Shown in pieces: positions 1 to 8,590 of a DNA stretch of 64,000 nt (position 1 is the first letter of the stretch; every line of letters begins with the position of its first letter). The stretch is from Planctomycetota bacterium (GTDB lineage: Bacteria; Planctomycetota; PUPC01; JACPCR01): positions 1 through 64,000 of the forward strand of contig JACPCR010000087.1 in assembly GCA_016179685.1 (NCBI GenBank), read 5' to 3'. The translations under genes were made by a program, and so were the position numbers. Below the pieces are notes generated by a model. It searched no databases. It saw nothing but the letters and a program-made list of their open reading frames with translations, and was not told the DNA's origin.

Positions 1-17
1 AATAGTGCCGCACTATT
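1..17. repeat. Short palindrome at window edge
   Basis: AATAGTGC and GCACTATT flank a single C, an 8-bp-arm palindrome that may extend beyond the window edge. It has the AGTGC/GCACT core seen in the larger stop-adjacent palindromes elsewhere here. The rest of bases 18-193 is relatively AT-rich and shows no gene; it lies downstream of the minus-strand glycosidase gene. Confidence 0.4.
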
Positions 18-193
18 CCCGGCCGATTTACTCTAGAAATCCCTCCCGCAGGGATCCCGTTGAGAATGGTGAAATATAAGAGCATTTTCGATTCAACCAC
101 CTATGAATTAATAAGTTATATAAGGGTGGGGTTGAGGGATAAGGGGCGAGGGGTGGTACGCCGGGATATCTCCCCGACACTTGTTGCGCGGTG

Positions 194-1081
194 TCACTTT
201 CGATTCGGCAGGGCCACGGGCTTGGCGAAGATACCCAGATGGGTACCGACGGGCCGTTCGATGGAAAGGGGGTATCCGTCGGACGGGCAGTTCATGATGC
301 GGTAGGAGCCGTCGGGTTGCTGAAGGACAAGGGTGGAGGACCCGCCGCCATCGAGGTTCAGGGCGTCATGGACGCCGTAGGATTCGAGAAGCCAGGCGAG
401 CTCGAGGAGGGTGACGCCCTCGCTGAAGCCCGGCTGGCGTCCATCGACGATGAGAAAGAGCGCTCTACGTCCGTCGCGAGTCGTGCCGACGGCGGTGCGG
501 GGATGGATATCCTCGCTGGTCGAGGCGACGACGGACCCGTCGCGAAGGAGCTGGGCCCAGCGGGCCATGCCGAGGGCCATCTGGCCATCACCGGGCTGGA
601 AGAGCCAGGAAGGCGGTCCCGGTCTGACCCAAAGCTCCAATCGGGCGTCGAGGGTTCTGACAATCACCTCATCGTCGCTGGAGCGCGCCGAGTAGGTGCG
701 ACCGTCATGGACCGCGAGGAAACAGATGTCGGCATCCAGGCCCTCGATTCTCCGACGGCCCGGCGTGTCGAAGAACGTCCCATTGATTGCTACTTGAACA
801 CGGGCTTCCCGGGCGAAGGTGGTGGTTCGCCGGAGGGTGACCTCTTGCTTCGGTCCAGCCGGGCCAGGCTTGGCCGGTGTGACGATGAATCCCAGCCCTT
901 CGGTCCCCAGTTCGACTGCAACGGCATGAAGGCTGAGGGGCCGCGGAAGGCGACGGCGCTCGTGGAAATAGGACACGCCCTGAAAGACGGGAACGAATTC
1001 CCTCCGGGCCTGGGCCTGGGCCGGCGTCGCCAGGTCTGCGCCCAGGCCGAGGACCAGGAAGGGGACGATGAGGGAACTCAT
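194..1081 (-). CDS. Exported phosphodiester glycosidase (NAGPA/DUF2233 family)
   Basis: 295 residues. A hydrophobic N-terminus (about residues 1-25, ending AQAQA) looks like a signal peptide, so the enzyme probably acts outside the cytoplasm. The body carries the landmarks of the phosphodiester glycosidase family, whose animal member uncovers mannose-6-phosphate: AINGTFFD, then HPRTAVGTTRDGR, LFLIVDGRQPGFSEG, and the signature NLDGGGSS near residues 240-250. Family members hydrolyse sugar-1-phosphodiesters, often of N-acetylglucosamine; the substrate here is unknown. It is the last gene of the minus-strand set nagB, GlmU-like, acp, separated from acp by a MITE-like repeat. The ATG at 1081 has no clear Shine-Dalgarno, so co-transcription is inferred from orientation only. 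The amino-sugar theme of the neighbours fits the family. Confidence 0.85.
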   Translation of the reverse strand: MSSLIVPFLVLGLGADLATPAQAQARREFVPVFQGVSYFHERRRLPRPLSLHAVAVELGTEGLGFIVTPAKPGPAGPKQEVTLRRTTTFAREARVQVAINGTFFDTPGRRRIEGLDADICFLAVHDGRTYSARSSDDEVIVRTLDARLELWVRPGPPSWLFQPGDGQMALGMARWAQLLRDGSVVASTSEDIHPRTAVGTTRDGRRALFLIVDGRQPGFSEGVTLLELAWLLESYGVHDALNLDGGGSSTLVLQQPDGSYRIMNCPSDGYPLSIERPVGTHLGIFAKPVALPNRK

Positions 1082-1117
1082 CCGTTGAATCTGCGGATTT
1101 GCGAAGCAAAGCCTCTT

Positions 1118-1193
1118 GGCGAAGCGCCTGCCGTATTCCTATCCAGTTGCGGTCGTTCCAGCCGAACGGGTTGGTTTGAGGCAGCGCTTCGCT
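1118..1193. repeat. MITE-like interspersed element, copy A
   Basis: Copy of a ~75-100 bp element running from GCGAAGCGCCTGCCGTAT to GGTTTGAGGCAGCGCTTCGC. Its ends are inverted repeats (AGCGAAGCGC / GCGCTTCGCT). It lies between acp and the glycosidase gene and ends 4 bp from the acp stop codon. Other copies: 7156-7253 (same orientation), 27427-27501 (inverted) and a right-end fragment at 5041-5065. Confidence 0.75.
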
Positions 1194-1196
1194 GCG

Positions 1197-1454
1197 CTAA
1201 CGTTGGGCCTGGATGACTTTGGCGATATAGTCCACGGCGCCGCCCACGGAAGAGACGGAAAGGGCTTCCTCCTCATCCATCTCGATCCGGAATTCCTCTT
1301 CAAACGCGGCGACCAGCTCGACGGACTGGAGGGATTCGGCGCCCAGGTCACGGGCGAACTCGGACGAATCCATGACCTGTGAAGGGTCCACCTTGAGAAT
1401 CCGGCAAGTCACACTAACGATTCGATCGCGAATTTCCTTCCGATCAGGCATCAT
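1197..1454 (-). CDS. Acyl carrier protein
   Basis: 85 residues, a normal ACP length. The phosphopantetheine attachment motif is DLGAESLQSVEL, with Ser41 as the modified residue; the usual DSL is ESL here. The helix II/III region is acidic (AAFEEEFRIEMDEEEA), typical of ACPs. A strong Shine-Dalgarno GGAGGAG (about 1460-1466) lies 6 bases before the first ATG at 1454; a second ATG follows at once. The Shine-Dalgarno directly abuts a hairpin that separates this gene from the upstream GlmU-like gene. It is not next to fatty-acid synthase genes, so it may be a dedicated carrier, for example for acylating an amino sugar; that role is inference. Confidence 0.92.
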   Translation of the reverse strand: MMPDRKEIRDRIVSVTCRILKVDPSQVMDSSEFARDLGAESLQSVELVAAFEEEFRIEMDEEEALSVSSVGGAVDYIAKVIQAQR

Positions 1455-1466
1455 GGTTTCTCCTCC

Positions 1467-1512
1467 AGTTTTCCGGTTCAGAAGCGTGGAAGCACTTCTG
1501 AAATGGAAAACT
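1467..1512. repeat. Stop-overlapping hairpin
   Basis: AGTTTTCC (1467) pairs with GGAAAACT (1505-1512) and TCAGAAG (1478-1484) with CTTCTGA (1495-1501). The TAG stop of the GlmU-like gene (1513-1511) forms the base of the stem, and the acp Shine-Dalgarno begins on the other side. No U-tract follows. It closely resembles the hairpin at 8591-8638. Confidence 0.65.
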
Positions 1513-2782
1513 ATCCCTGAAGGATTTCACGCCGGCTCTTACGAATGGCTTCATCTCGCTCCGGACGCGTGATCTCGTAGGCATGGGCCAACACGGCCCG
1601 GTCATCCTCGGTCATGCGGACCTTGCGCCGGCCCATGGCCGTCTCGGCCGTCTGGAGAAGGCTCCTCAGCCCGAAGCCCTTCAGGGCACGATTATTGGCG
1701 AACAGGCAGAAGGACGGGATCACCTTCGGAAGGATTCCGCTTCCGCCGAGAATGTTCGTCATCATACCCACGACGGTGCCGGTATTGAAGAGCGTGCCGA
1801 TGCTGGTTTTCGTATGGTCGCCGATAAAGCTGCCGACCTTGGTACCGCCGGTATCGATGGACTGGCCATTGAGTTTGACCTCGACGGTGGAGTAGTCGTT
1901 CTTGAGGTCGCTATTGGTGGTCAAGGCGCCGAGGTTGACCCATTCGCCGACGTAGGCATGGCCGAGGAAGCCGTCGTGGTACTTGTTCGAGTATCCGTGG
2001 ATGATGGACTCCTCGACCTCTCCTCCCACGCGGCAGACGGGCCCGATGGAGCAGCCCTCACGGATTTTCCCCCCGACGATCTGGGTGTCGCGGCCGATAA
2101 AGGCTGGCCCCTCGATGCGGGTATGCGGAAAGACTTTCACTCCTTCCTCGATCAGGATGGGGCCCCCGGTGGAATCGAGGACGACCATGGGATGGACCAC
2201 GGCGCTGGAAGCCACGTAGACCATGCTCTCCTCGCCATAAACGCAGGAGAGAGGGTGCACTTTCCCGTGAAGGCCGGCCTTGCCCAGGGCTTTGAAATCC
2301 GCCCGGATGGCCTCGGGATTATGGTGCACGAGATTCCAAGGGTAGGAGAGAAGGGTGACCTCGACGGCGCGCCTGGGAAGGGTTTCCGAGACCTGCCGGA
2401 GGAAGGATGAAAAGTCAGCGGGGGCGAGCCTCCGGACCGTCGCTTTCTGGACGCGTCCGTAGACCACGTGTCCCCCCTCAAGGCCGACCTCCTCGGGGCC
2501 CTGGGCTTGAAGCGGCGTGTCCAGGCAGAGCCATCGGCCATTCAAGAGCAGAAGGTCATCATCCAGAGCGGCAAGGTCGTTGATCGACTCGTTCCCCGCC
2601 CGCGACCGAACGGAGGCAGCCAGATCATCGCGGGTGAAGTAGGCCGTTGGCAGGCCGGGAAACCGACGGCGGAGTTTTTCCGCCAGGGACGTTGCCCCGC
2701 ACCGCAGTTCGAATACGGGTCGAATGAGAGAAAGCGGGTAGAAATTGGCGAACGTAGAATCTTCGAAGATGACGAGTTTCAT
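1511..2782 (-). CDS. GlmU-like sugar nucleotidyltransferase / left-handed beta-helix protein
   Basis: 423 residues from MKLVIFEDSTFANFYPL. The N-terminal half resembles the NTP_transf_4 class of putative sugar-phosphate nucleotidyltransferases (FEDSTFANFYPLSLIRPVFELR). The C-terminal half is a hexapeptide-repeat left-handed beta-helix (PAFIGRDTQIVGGKIREG, HAYVGEWVNLGALTTNSDLK, VGSFIGDHTKTSIGT) as in GlmU-type acyl/nucleotidyl transferases. The ATG at 2782 is chosen because it overlaps the nagB stop in an ATGA and has GGGAG upstream inside nagB, which implies translational coupling. Sitting between glucosamine-6-P deaminase and an ACP suggests a role in making an activated, possibly acylated, amino sugar. 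The exact substrate cannot be read from sequence. Confidence 0.85.
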   Translation of the reverse strand: MKLVIFEDSTFANFYPLSLIRPVFELRCGATSLAEKLRRRFPGLPTAYFTRDDLAASVRSRAGNESINDLAALDDDLLLLNGRWLCLDTPLQAQGPEEVGLEGGHVVYGRVQKATVRRLAPADFSSFLRQVSETLPRRAVEVTLLSYPWNLVHHNPEAIRADFKALGKAGLHGKVHPLSCVYGEESMVYVASSAVVHPMVVLDSTGGPILIEEGVKVFPHTRIEGPAFIGRDTQIVGGKIREGCSIGPVCRVGGEVEESIIHGYSNKYHDGFLGHAYVGEWVNLGALTTNSDLKNDYSTVEVKLNGQSIDTGGTKVGSFIGDHTKTSIGTLFNTGTVVGMMTNILGGSGILPKVIPSFCLFANNRALKGFGLRSLLQTAETAMGRRKVRMTEDDRAVLAHAYEITRPERDEAIRKSRREILQG

Positions 2783-3525
2783 GCCTGCTCCCACTCGAGG
2801 CGGAGGCCCGTGGCTGCATCTCGGGTGACCACCCAGGTCACGTGAGGATGCATCTGGAGCGCGCTGGCGGGCACGGTGGCGGTCACCGGCCCCTCCACGG
2901 CCTTCGCAATGGCCTCAACCTTGTTCGCACCGCTTGCCAGGAGCACGACCTTCCTGCTCTCCAGGATAGTGCCTATCCCCATGGTTACCGCTTCCGTAGG
3001 CACGTCCTCCTTGCGGGCAAAAAAACGGGAATTGTCCCGAATGGTGTTCTGGGTCAAGCGCACCTTTCGTGTGCGCGACGATAGGGATGAACCCGGCTCA
3101 TTGAAGCCTATGTGGCCATTGCTTCCAATTCCGAGCACCTGATAGTCGATGCCACCGACATCTCGGATCTGCGCTTCGTAAGCATCTGCTGAGGCCGCTA
3201 CGTCCCGGGCACGACCATCTGGAACATGAGTCAATTTCTTGCTGATGTTCACGTGGTCGAACAATTCCTTGTTCATGAAATAGCGGTAGCTCTGGTCATG
3301 GGTGGGTTCGAGTCCGACGTACTCATCCAGGTTGAAGGTCATGACAGTGGCGAAATCGATTTGGCCTTCATGATTTCTCCGAATGAATTCCTTATAAAGT
3401 GGGACAGGGGTGCTTCCCGTAGCTAACCCCAAGGTATAAGGGCATTTACGCTTCATGTCTGAAACGATCAGATCGGCTGAGACCCGGCCCATCTGATTCT
3501 TGTCGGTGACAATGATGACTCGCAT
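2779..3525 (-). CDS. nagB: Glucosamine-6-phosphate deaminase
   Basis: 248 residues, the normal NagB size. NagB converts glucosamine-6-phosphate to fructose-6-phosphate and ammonia in the cytoplasm. Landmarks are the phosphate loop LATGSTP (34-40), FNLDEY (65-69) with the catalytic-base Asp, and the signature GSNGHIGFNEP (134-144) with the ring-opening His138 and Glu143. It heads the minus-strand amino-sugar operon and overlaps the next gene by 4 bp. No Shine-Dalgarno is visible before the ATG, so a leaderless or weakly initiated message is possible. No NagC/GntR-type regulator gene or operator was recognised nearby. Confidence 0.95.
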   Translation of the reverse strand: MRVIIVTDKNQMGRVSADLIVSDMKRKCPYTLGLATGSTPVPLYKEFIRRNHEGQIDFATVMTFNLDEYVGLEPTHDQSYRYFMNKELFDHVNISKKLTHVPDGRARDVAASADAYEAQIRDVGGIDYQVLGIGSNGHIGFNEPGSSLSSRTRKVRLTQNTIRDNSRFFARKEDVPTEAVTMGIGTILESRKVVLLASGANKVEAIAKAVEGPVTATVPASALQMHPHVTWVVTRDAATGLRLEWEQA

Positions 3526-4118
3526 GTGTAGAATTAGATACGCAACAACAAATTTTGATGACCCAATGTTACTCGGAACACCCCGGGTAACTCGAAAAGG
3601 ACGAGATTATAAGATTTGCTCCGGCTGTGTCAATGCGAGGTAGATAGTCATGGAATCCTAATGCTTGTTGAGGATTAGATTCCTGGTTTGGAAGTGGTCA
3701 GGCACTTCTGAGCTAAAGAACCAGGCAAAGCGCAGTGAAAAACCTGGACTGAGGTATGAAGTTTGCTCGTATCTCGGCGTTGTAACAGGTTGAATCTATC
3801 TGGAAACAAATGCTGTTAGCGAAGCAAAGCCTTGAGTCGAGCAGTGCATTAACTGAACGGCAAGGATCTCGCTGGCTTGGTGCAGGCATTCCATTAAGTG
3901 GTTCAGATACTTGCAGTTGAGATATTCGGGCACGAGTGAAAACGCGGAAATGAGGGAGAGATGAAGAGATGAGCTGTGGAAAGCGTCTAAGATTCGAAGG
4001 GCGGCTGTCTGAGGTGGCCGGTGTAGCGTTGCATGAAGGGGTCCCGTGGGGTCACGGTGACCAGGACGAATGGATTACATGAGAGTAAGCCTGGCAAGTA
4101 AGTAGAGAGAGGTCATTT
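3526..4118. other. Non-coding interval with hairpins
   Basis: 593 bases between divergent nagB and the ParB-like gene, lower in GC than the genes. It should hold both promoters, but no confident -35/-10 pair was found. It contains a hairpin at 3682-3725 (CCTGGTT/AACCAGG ends, AAGTG/CACTT inner stem) and an imperfect hairpin at 3652-3682 (GGAATCCTAAT / ATTAGATTCC). GTTAGCGAAGCAAAGCC near 3815 resembles the flank of the MITE-like element. No supported gene. Confidence 0.6.
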
Positions 4119-4991
4119 ATGTCCCAAGCTACATCGAAGCCAAGGTTTCACGCCGAGCTGATCGAGGTGCCCCTGAAGCAGTTGCGGCCCGGGAACTGGT
4201 TTCGAAACCGCTTTGTTTCCGAGTCGGCGGTCAGCCAGGAGATGGCAGTCATCCGACAGCATCGGGTCTGTGAGCCACTGGTGATTCGGAGGGCCGGGAA
4301 GGCTGGATTCGAGATTGTGACGGGCGAGGTCCGGTGGCAGGCCGCAAAGCGTCTGGGTCTCCGGGCCATCCCCTGCCAGGTCAGCGCGCTGAACGAACGG
4401 GAAGCGAGGCAGCTTTCGCTTCTCGAAGCGTTGAAGCAAGTGGACCTTTCACCGCTGGAGGAGGCAGACATTCTTTCAGAGCTTTTGGAGGATTATGGCT
4501 TGCGCCAGAGCGAGCTGGCGGCGCTGACCGGCCGCAGCAAGACGCAGATTTCGCGCGCGATCCGGATCAGCTCGTTGCCGGTGGAGTTGAAAGATAAAAT
4601 CCGCGAGGGGAACGGGTTATTGACGAGGGCGCAGCTCATCGAGGCTGCCGAGCACCCGCAGTTTGCGGAATGGATACTGACCGACCGACCGACCTTGAGG
4701 GAAATCCGGCTACGGCTATCTCAGCAGATGTGCGAGGATCGGTCGAGGGCTGCCCCAGCCCGGAGTTTAAGAGTTTCACGGCCGCCGGCTTCGGTAAGCG
4801 GAGTGTGCTATGATGAATTTGAGGACGGTCGTGGTTTCCGGCTGAAGGTTCATTATGATGAGGCCACCTGTGGGCCTGAGCAGAGAGACGAGATCATTCA
4901 TACCCTCAAGGTCGCTCTTTTTCTGCTGGGTGAGCTGGATTTGAACCACGCGGTCAACCACAAGCGCGTGCAGCAGTCCTGTTCCGTGTGA
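4119..4991 (+). CDS. ParB/Srx-fold DNA-binding protein
   Basis: 290 residues. The N-terminus has the ParB nuclease/CTPase fold: IPLxxLRP-type start (VPLKQLRPGNWFRNRF), PLVIRRAGKAGFEIVTGEVRWQAAKRLG (the box usually reading GERRWRAA), then the LEALKQVDLSPLEEA helix. A helix-turn-helix follows (LRQSELAALTGRSKTQISR, about residues 128-146). The C-terminal ~90 residues match no domain I recognise. There is no parA, gidB or parS-like cluster beside it, so this is probably not the primary chromosome-segregation ParB; it may be a Noc/KorB-like regulator. The ATG is preceded by GAGAGAGG. The Arg pair in GERR is reduced to GEVR, which could affect CTP binding. Confidence 0.85.
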   Translation: MSQATSKPRFHAELIEVPLKQLRPGNWFRNRFVSESAVSQEMAVIRQHRVCEPLVIRRAGKAGFEIVTGEVRWQAAKRLGLRAIPCQVSALNEREARQLSLLEALKQVDLSPLEEADILSELLEDYGLRQSELAALTGRSKTQISRAIRISSLPVELKDKIREGNGLLTRAQLIEAAEHPQFAEWILTDRPTLREIRLRLSQQMCEDRSRAAPARSLRVSRPPASVSGVCYDEFEDGRGFRLKVHYDEATCGPEQRDEIIHTLKVALFLLGELDLNHAVNHKRVQQSCSV

Positions 4992-5040
4992 TCGGGTCCT
5001 TGCTTGACGGTGTCTTGAGTTTGTCACTCTTTACACGGGT

Positions 5041-5065
5041 GTTCGGTTTGAGGCAGCGCTCCGCT
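5041..5065. repeat. Right-end fragment of the MITE-like element
   Basis: GGTTTGAGGCAGCGCTCCGC matches the right end of the element at 1118-1193 and 7156-7253. Only this end is present, between the ParB-like gene and the DUF2079 gene. Confidence 0.6.
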
Positions 5066-5195
5066 GAACTTCAAACCTGCGTTGGCTGTGGGATGCCATT
5101 CCCCGTAAATCTGCCGGGAAGAGTGGAGTACGATTTCCGGACAGATGGACAAGGGACCCTTCGGAGCGGGAATCTTCTTGCCTGTCCCGCGAGCC

Positions 5196-7151
5196 ATGTC
5201 GCTGCGTAACCTCACCTGGCGGGAAGCGGTGATCCCCATCCTGGCGGCCACCGGGCTGACCCTCTGGATTCAAGACATTTTTCTTTCCGACACGTTACGG
5301 GCGCGCCTGTTGGGCCCCCGGCTGGCTGGTGCGACGGCGGGCGCGACCGGTCTGGTTTGCGGCCTAGTCGGGGTCGGCCTGACGCTTCTGCTCGGATGCT
5401 GTGGGTTCAAGAGTGCCCGCTGGCGCGGCGGCCGCGAGCGCATGAGCGAGGCGGCTCGGCGGCTCTGGCCGCTGACGATCCTGAACGTCCTGCTGGTCAT
5501 GGACCCGTCAGCGTATCTGAGCCATGGCCATCTTTACCTCGGGGTGTTCTGCGTCGGGCTGACGCTGTGGAGACCGGGCGGGCTCTGCCCATCACCCGGG
5601 AATGCTCTCCCCGAGGGTGCGCTTTCGCTACGGCACGTGCCCGTGGCCGTGTATGCAGCGGCCGGAACCTACTTTGCGGTTTTTCTCGCCATGGCCTGGC
5701 TGCAGTATGCCTCGCTGAACTTGCAGCCCGTGGACTTCTATTCCGCGGAGCAACGGATGTGGAATGCGCTGCAGGGCGATTTTTTCCGATCGGACAACAC
5801 CCCGCGCTCGTTCCTGGCCGAGCACATCATGCTCCTGGACGTTGCGGTCCTGCCCATTTATGCCTTGTGGCCCGGCATCCCCATCCTTCTGATGGTCCAC
5901 GTGGCCCTGGCGGCCATCTCGTGCATCCCCGTCTGGCTGCTCGCCGCGGAGACCCTGCGCCGCCGCGAGGTGGCGACAGCTTTTGCCGTGGCCTTCCTTC
6001 TCCATCCGGGGCTGCACCACGCCAATCTGGAGATCAGTGGTGCAGCGTACAACCCGCTGCTTTATGCCCTGCCTTTCCTGGCTTGGGGTCTGCTCTTTCT
6101 CGAGCGCGGCTGGTATCGGTGCTGGGCCGTTTGCAGCGTCCCCGCCATTCTGGTCAAAGAGGACATCACCGTGCTCATCTTCACGGAGGGCCTCATTGTT
6201 GCCCTGGGAAGGGGCATTCGACCCGCTGGGGCCCGGCGGCTGGGGGCCGCGATGGCCGCCGGAAGCCTCGCCTGGCTGCTCCTCTGCCTGCGAGTCTTCA
6301 TCCCTCACTTCTTCTCGGGCCAGGAAAGCCATGGATTCCAGCACTATACCGAGTTGGGACGCTCCAGCAGCGAGATCGTCCTGAGAATCCTGCGCGAGCC
6401 GTGGATCGTCCCTCAGCGGGTGCTGACCCCGCAGAACCTGGAATTCCTTGCCCAAATGTTCCTGCCCTACGGTTTTCTCGGGCTGCTGGACCCTCGGACG
6501 CTCTTCTTTGCCGCTCCGACTTACGGCTACCTGATGCTTTCCAACACGACCTATGAAGCGACCCACAGCATCTTCTTTTACTATCACATCCCCTTGCTCC
6601 CCTTTGCGGCGGCCGGCTCCATCCGCTCGCTTCGACGGATCACGGAGCGGGCCCGCCGGCAGGATGCCGGGGACCCGGAATCACGCGGAAGCGGGTCCTG
6701 GAGCGGGCCCGTGGCCTACCTCGCCGCCGGAACGCTCGCAGCGACACTGGTGCTGTCCAAGACGCCCCTGTCCCTCTCATTCTATGATCCGGCCCAACCG
6801 ATGGCCTACTACGGATCGATGTACGTGGTCCCCGAGCGCGCCGGCGTGGTCCGGGAAATCCAGAAGCTGATCCCGCGGGATAAGGTCGTCGGGGCCAGCG
6901 AGCACCTCGTTCTCTTCTTCACCCACTGGAAGCACTGCTACATCCACGTGCCGCCGCATGCCCATCCCGTGGACTACCTGGTTTTCGACCTGCAGGACAA
7001 ATGGAGGCGAATCTACTCGCCGGACAGCTCACCTCCGCATCTAGGGTATCTGGCCGGCGGAGAGTTCGAGGAGATTTTTCACCAGGAAGATTTCGTCGTC
7101 TTGCGGCGGCGCGCTCCGCCCAGCGGGCAGGCCGGGAAAGGGGTAGAGTGA
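5196..7151 (+). CDS. DUF2079 polytopic membrane protein
   Basis: 651 residues from MSLRNLTWREAV; an in-frame ATG at 5145 would add 17 residues, and neither has a good Shine-Dalgarno. About ten hydrophobic segments are visible. DUF2079 landmarks: FYSAEQRMWNALQGDFF (the usual D-Q-ALWN region), FLAEHIMLLDVAVLPIYALWPG, LLHPGLHHANLEISGAAYNP, and VKEDITVLIFTEGL (the kED motif). DUF2079 proteins are related to GT-C glycosyltransferases and their substrates are unknown. The C-terminal ~140 residues form a soluble domain, perhaps extracytoplasmic. The stop is 4 bp before a MITE-like element, so read-through into the thiolase gene is uncertain. Confidence 0.85.
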   Translation: MSLRNLTWREAVIPILAATGLTLWIQDIFLSDTLRARLLGPRLAGATAGATGLVCGLVGVGLTLLLGCCGFKSARWRGGRERMSEAARRLWPLTILNVLLVMDPSAYLSHGHLYLGVFCVGLTLWRPGGLCPSPGNALPEGALSLRHVPVAVYAAAGTYFAVFLAMAWLQYASLNLQPVDFYSAEQRMWNALQGDFFRSDNTPRSFLAEHIMLLDVAVLPIYALWPGIPILLMVHVALAAISCIPVWLLAAETLRRREVATAFAVAFLLHPGLHHANLEISGAAYNPLLYALPFLAWGLLFLERGWYRCWAVCSVPAILVKEDITVLIFTEGLIVALGRGIRPAGARRLGAAMAAGSLAWLLLCLRVFIPHFFSGQESHGFQHYTELGRSSSEIVLRILREPWIVPQRVLTPQNLEFLAQMFLPYGFLGLLDPRTLFFAAPTYGYLMLSNTTYEATHSIFFYYHIPLLPFAAAGSIRSLRRITERARRQDAGDPESRGSGSWSGPVAYLAAGTLAATLVLSKTPLSLSFYDPAQPMAYYGSMYVVPERAGVVREIQKLIPRDKVVGASEHLVLFFTHWKHCYIHVPPHAHPVDYLVFDLQDKWRRIYSPDSSPPHLGYLAGGEFEEIFHQEDFVVLRRRAPPSGQAGKGVE

Positions 7152-7155
7152 AGTC

Positions 7156-7253
7156 AGCGAAGCGCTTGCCGTATCCTTCCCCGGCCCGGGTCGCTCGAGC
7201 CGCACGGGTCGGTTTGAGGCAGCGCCTCGCCAGGCTGCGGCAAGTGCTTCGCT
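7156..7253. repeat. MITE-like interspersed element, copy B
   Basis: Starts AGCGAAGCGCTTGCCGTAT, contains CGGTTTGAGGCAGCGCC, and ends AAGTGCTTCGCT. It has a ~20-bp extension at the right end relative to copy A. It lies between the DUF2079 and thiolase genes, directly after a stop codon. Confidence 0.75.
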
Positions 7254-7298
7254 GACAGGCTCTGCTTCGCAAAGCCACAGTTTCTAAGAGGAGGCAAG

Positions 7299-8483
7299 AT
7301 GAACGCATCAGTCATCGTGTCTGGTGTCCGAACGCCGGTGGGCAGATTTCTGGGCGCTTTATCCTCTCTCTCGGCAACTCGTCTGGGATCGATCGTTGTC
7401 CAAGAAGTGCTGAGACGGGCAGGAGTGCCTGCCGGCGAAGTGGACGAAGTCATTCTCGGGAACGTCATCAGCGCCGGCCTGGGACAGAATCCGGCGCGCC
7501 AAGTGGCTCTGGGCGCGGGGATGCCGCCTACGATTTCGGCTCTGACGATCAACAAGGTGTGCGGGTCCGGCCTGAAGGCGGTCATGCTGGCGGACCAAGC
7601 CATCCGCGCCGGCGATGCGGAGGTGGTGGTAGCGGGTGGGATGGAGAGCATGAGCAATGCTCCTTTTCTTCTTCAAGGGGGGCGTCGTGGCTTGAAGTAC
7701 GGCAATCAAGAATTGGTGGATTCGATGATTCGGGACGGCCTGTGGTGCGCGTTCGAGAACTGGCACATGGGATGCGCGGCGGAGCACATCGCCAGGCGCT
7801 ATCTCCTCTCGCGGGCGGAGCAGGATGCCTTCGCCCTGGAGAGCCACCGGCGAGCCGTGTCGGCCATCCGGGCAGACCGATTCCGAGAAGAGATGGTCCC
7901 GGTGGAGATTCGAGCGGACCGTGGGGGGATCGTGCGGGTCGAGGTGGATGAGTGCCCGCGTGCGGACACTTCCTTGGAGAAATTAGCGGCGCTCCCGCCG
8001 GTGTTCGACCGCGAGGGCACGGTCACGGCGGGCAACGCGCCGGGCCTGAACGACGGCGCGGCCGCCGTCCTCGTCATGTCCGAGGGCGCGGCCCAGCGGC
8101 GGGGCCTCCGGCCCCTGGCGCGCATCCGCGCCAGTGCGGTCGCGGGAGTGCCTCCGAAGGAGATTTTTGTCGCGCCCGTCCCAGCGGTTCAGAGGGTTCT
8201 TGAAAAGGCCCGTCTGCGGCTCGGCGACCTCGATGCCCTGGAAGTGAACGAGGCCTTCTCGGCACAGGTCCTGGCCTGCCGTAAGGAACTGACTTGGGAG
8301 GACGAACGCGTCAACGTCAACGGGGGCGCCGTCGCCCTTGGACACCCCATCGGGGCGAGCGGCGCGAGGGTGCTGGTGACGCTTCTGCACGTCCTGCGCC
8401 AGAGGAGCGGCCGGCTTGGCCTGGCGACGCTCTGCCTGGGAGGCGGTAACGCGGTGGCCATGGTCGTCGAACGCGTGGAGTGA
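7299..8483 (+). CDS. Acetyl-CoA acetyltransferase (thiolase)
   Basis: 394 residues, full thiolase length. Thiolases condense two acetyl-CoA to acetoacetyl-CoA, or cleave it. All active-site elements are present: nucleophile Cys88 in INKVCGSGLKAV, GGMESMSN, NEAFSAQ, His at GHPIGASGAR (about 348) and the second Cys379 in CLGGGNAVA. AGGAGG just upstream of the ATG supports the start. No 3-hydroxyacyl-CoA dehydrogenase, CoA-transferase or PHA synthase gene is adjacent, so biosynthetic versus degradative use cannot be decided. The sequence looks closest to the biosynthetic AtoB/PhaA type. Confidence 0.95.
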   Translation: MNASVIVSGVRTPVGRFLGALSSLSATRLGSIVVQEVLRRAGVPAGEVDEVILGNVISAGLGQNPARQVALGAGMPPTISALTINKVCGSGLKAVMLADQAIRAGDAEVVVAGGMESMSNAPFLLQGGRRGLKYGNQELVDSMIRDGLWCAFENWHMGCAAEHIARRYLLSRAEQDAFALESHRRAVSAIRADRFREEMVPVEIRADRGGIVRVEVDECPRADTSLEKLAALPPVFDREGTVTAGNAPGLNDGAAAVLVMSEGAAQRRGLRPLARIRASAVAGVPPKEIFVAPVPAVQRVLEKARLRLGDLDALEVNEAFSAQVLACRKELTWEDERVNVNGGAVALGHPIGASGARVLVTLLHVLRQRSGRLGLATLCLGGGNAVAMVVERVE

Positions 8484-8492
8484 ACCGCGTCC

Positions 8493-8540
8493 CCGTATCC
8501 CCGTCCAGAAGTGCACCGGCACTTCTGGACGGGGATACGG
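8493..8540. repeat. Perfect 22-bp-arm palindrome after thiolase stop
   Basis: Arms 8493-8514 and 8519-8540 are exact reverse complements around the tetraloop ACCG, with AGAAGTGC/GCACTTCT nearest the loop. It begins 10 bases after the thiolase TGA. There is no U-tract on either side, so it is not a standard intrinsic terminator. Confidence 0.85.
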
Positions 8541-8590
8541 TTCGCTTCGCACATTGCAGAAGATGACCCGGGCGGGTACGCACCTTGCCT

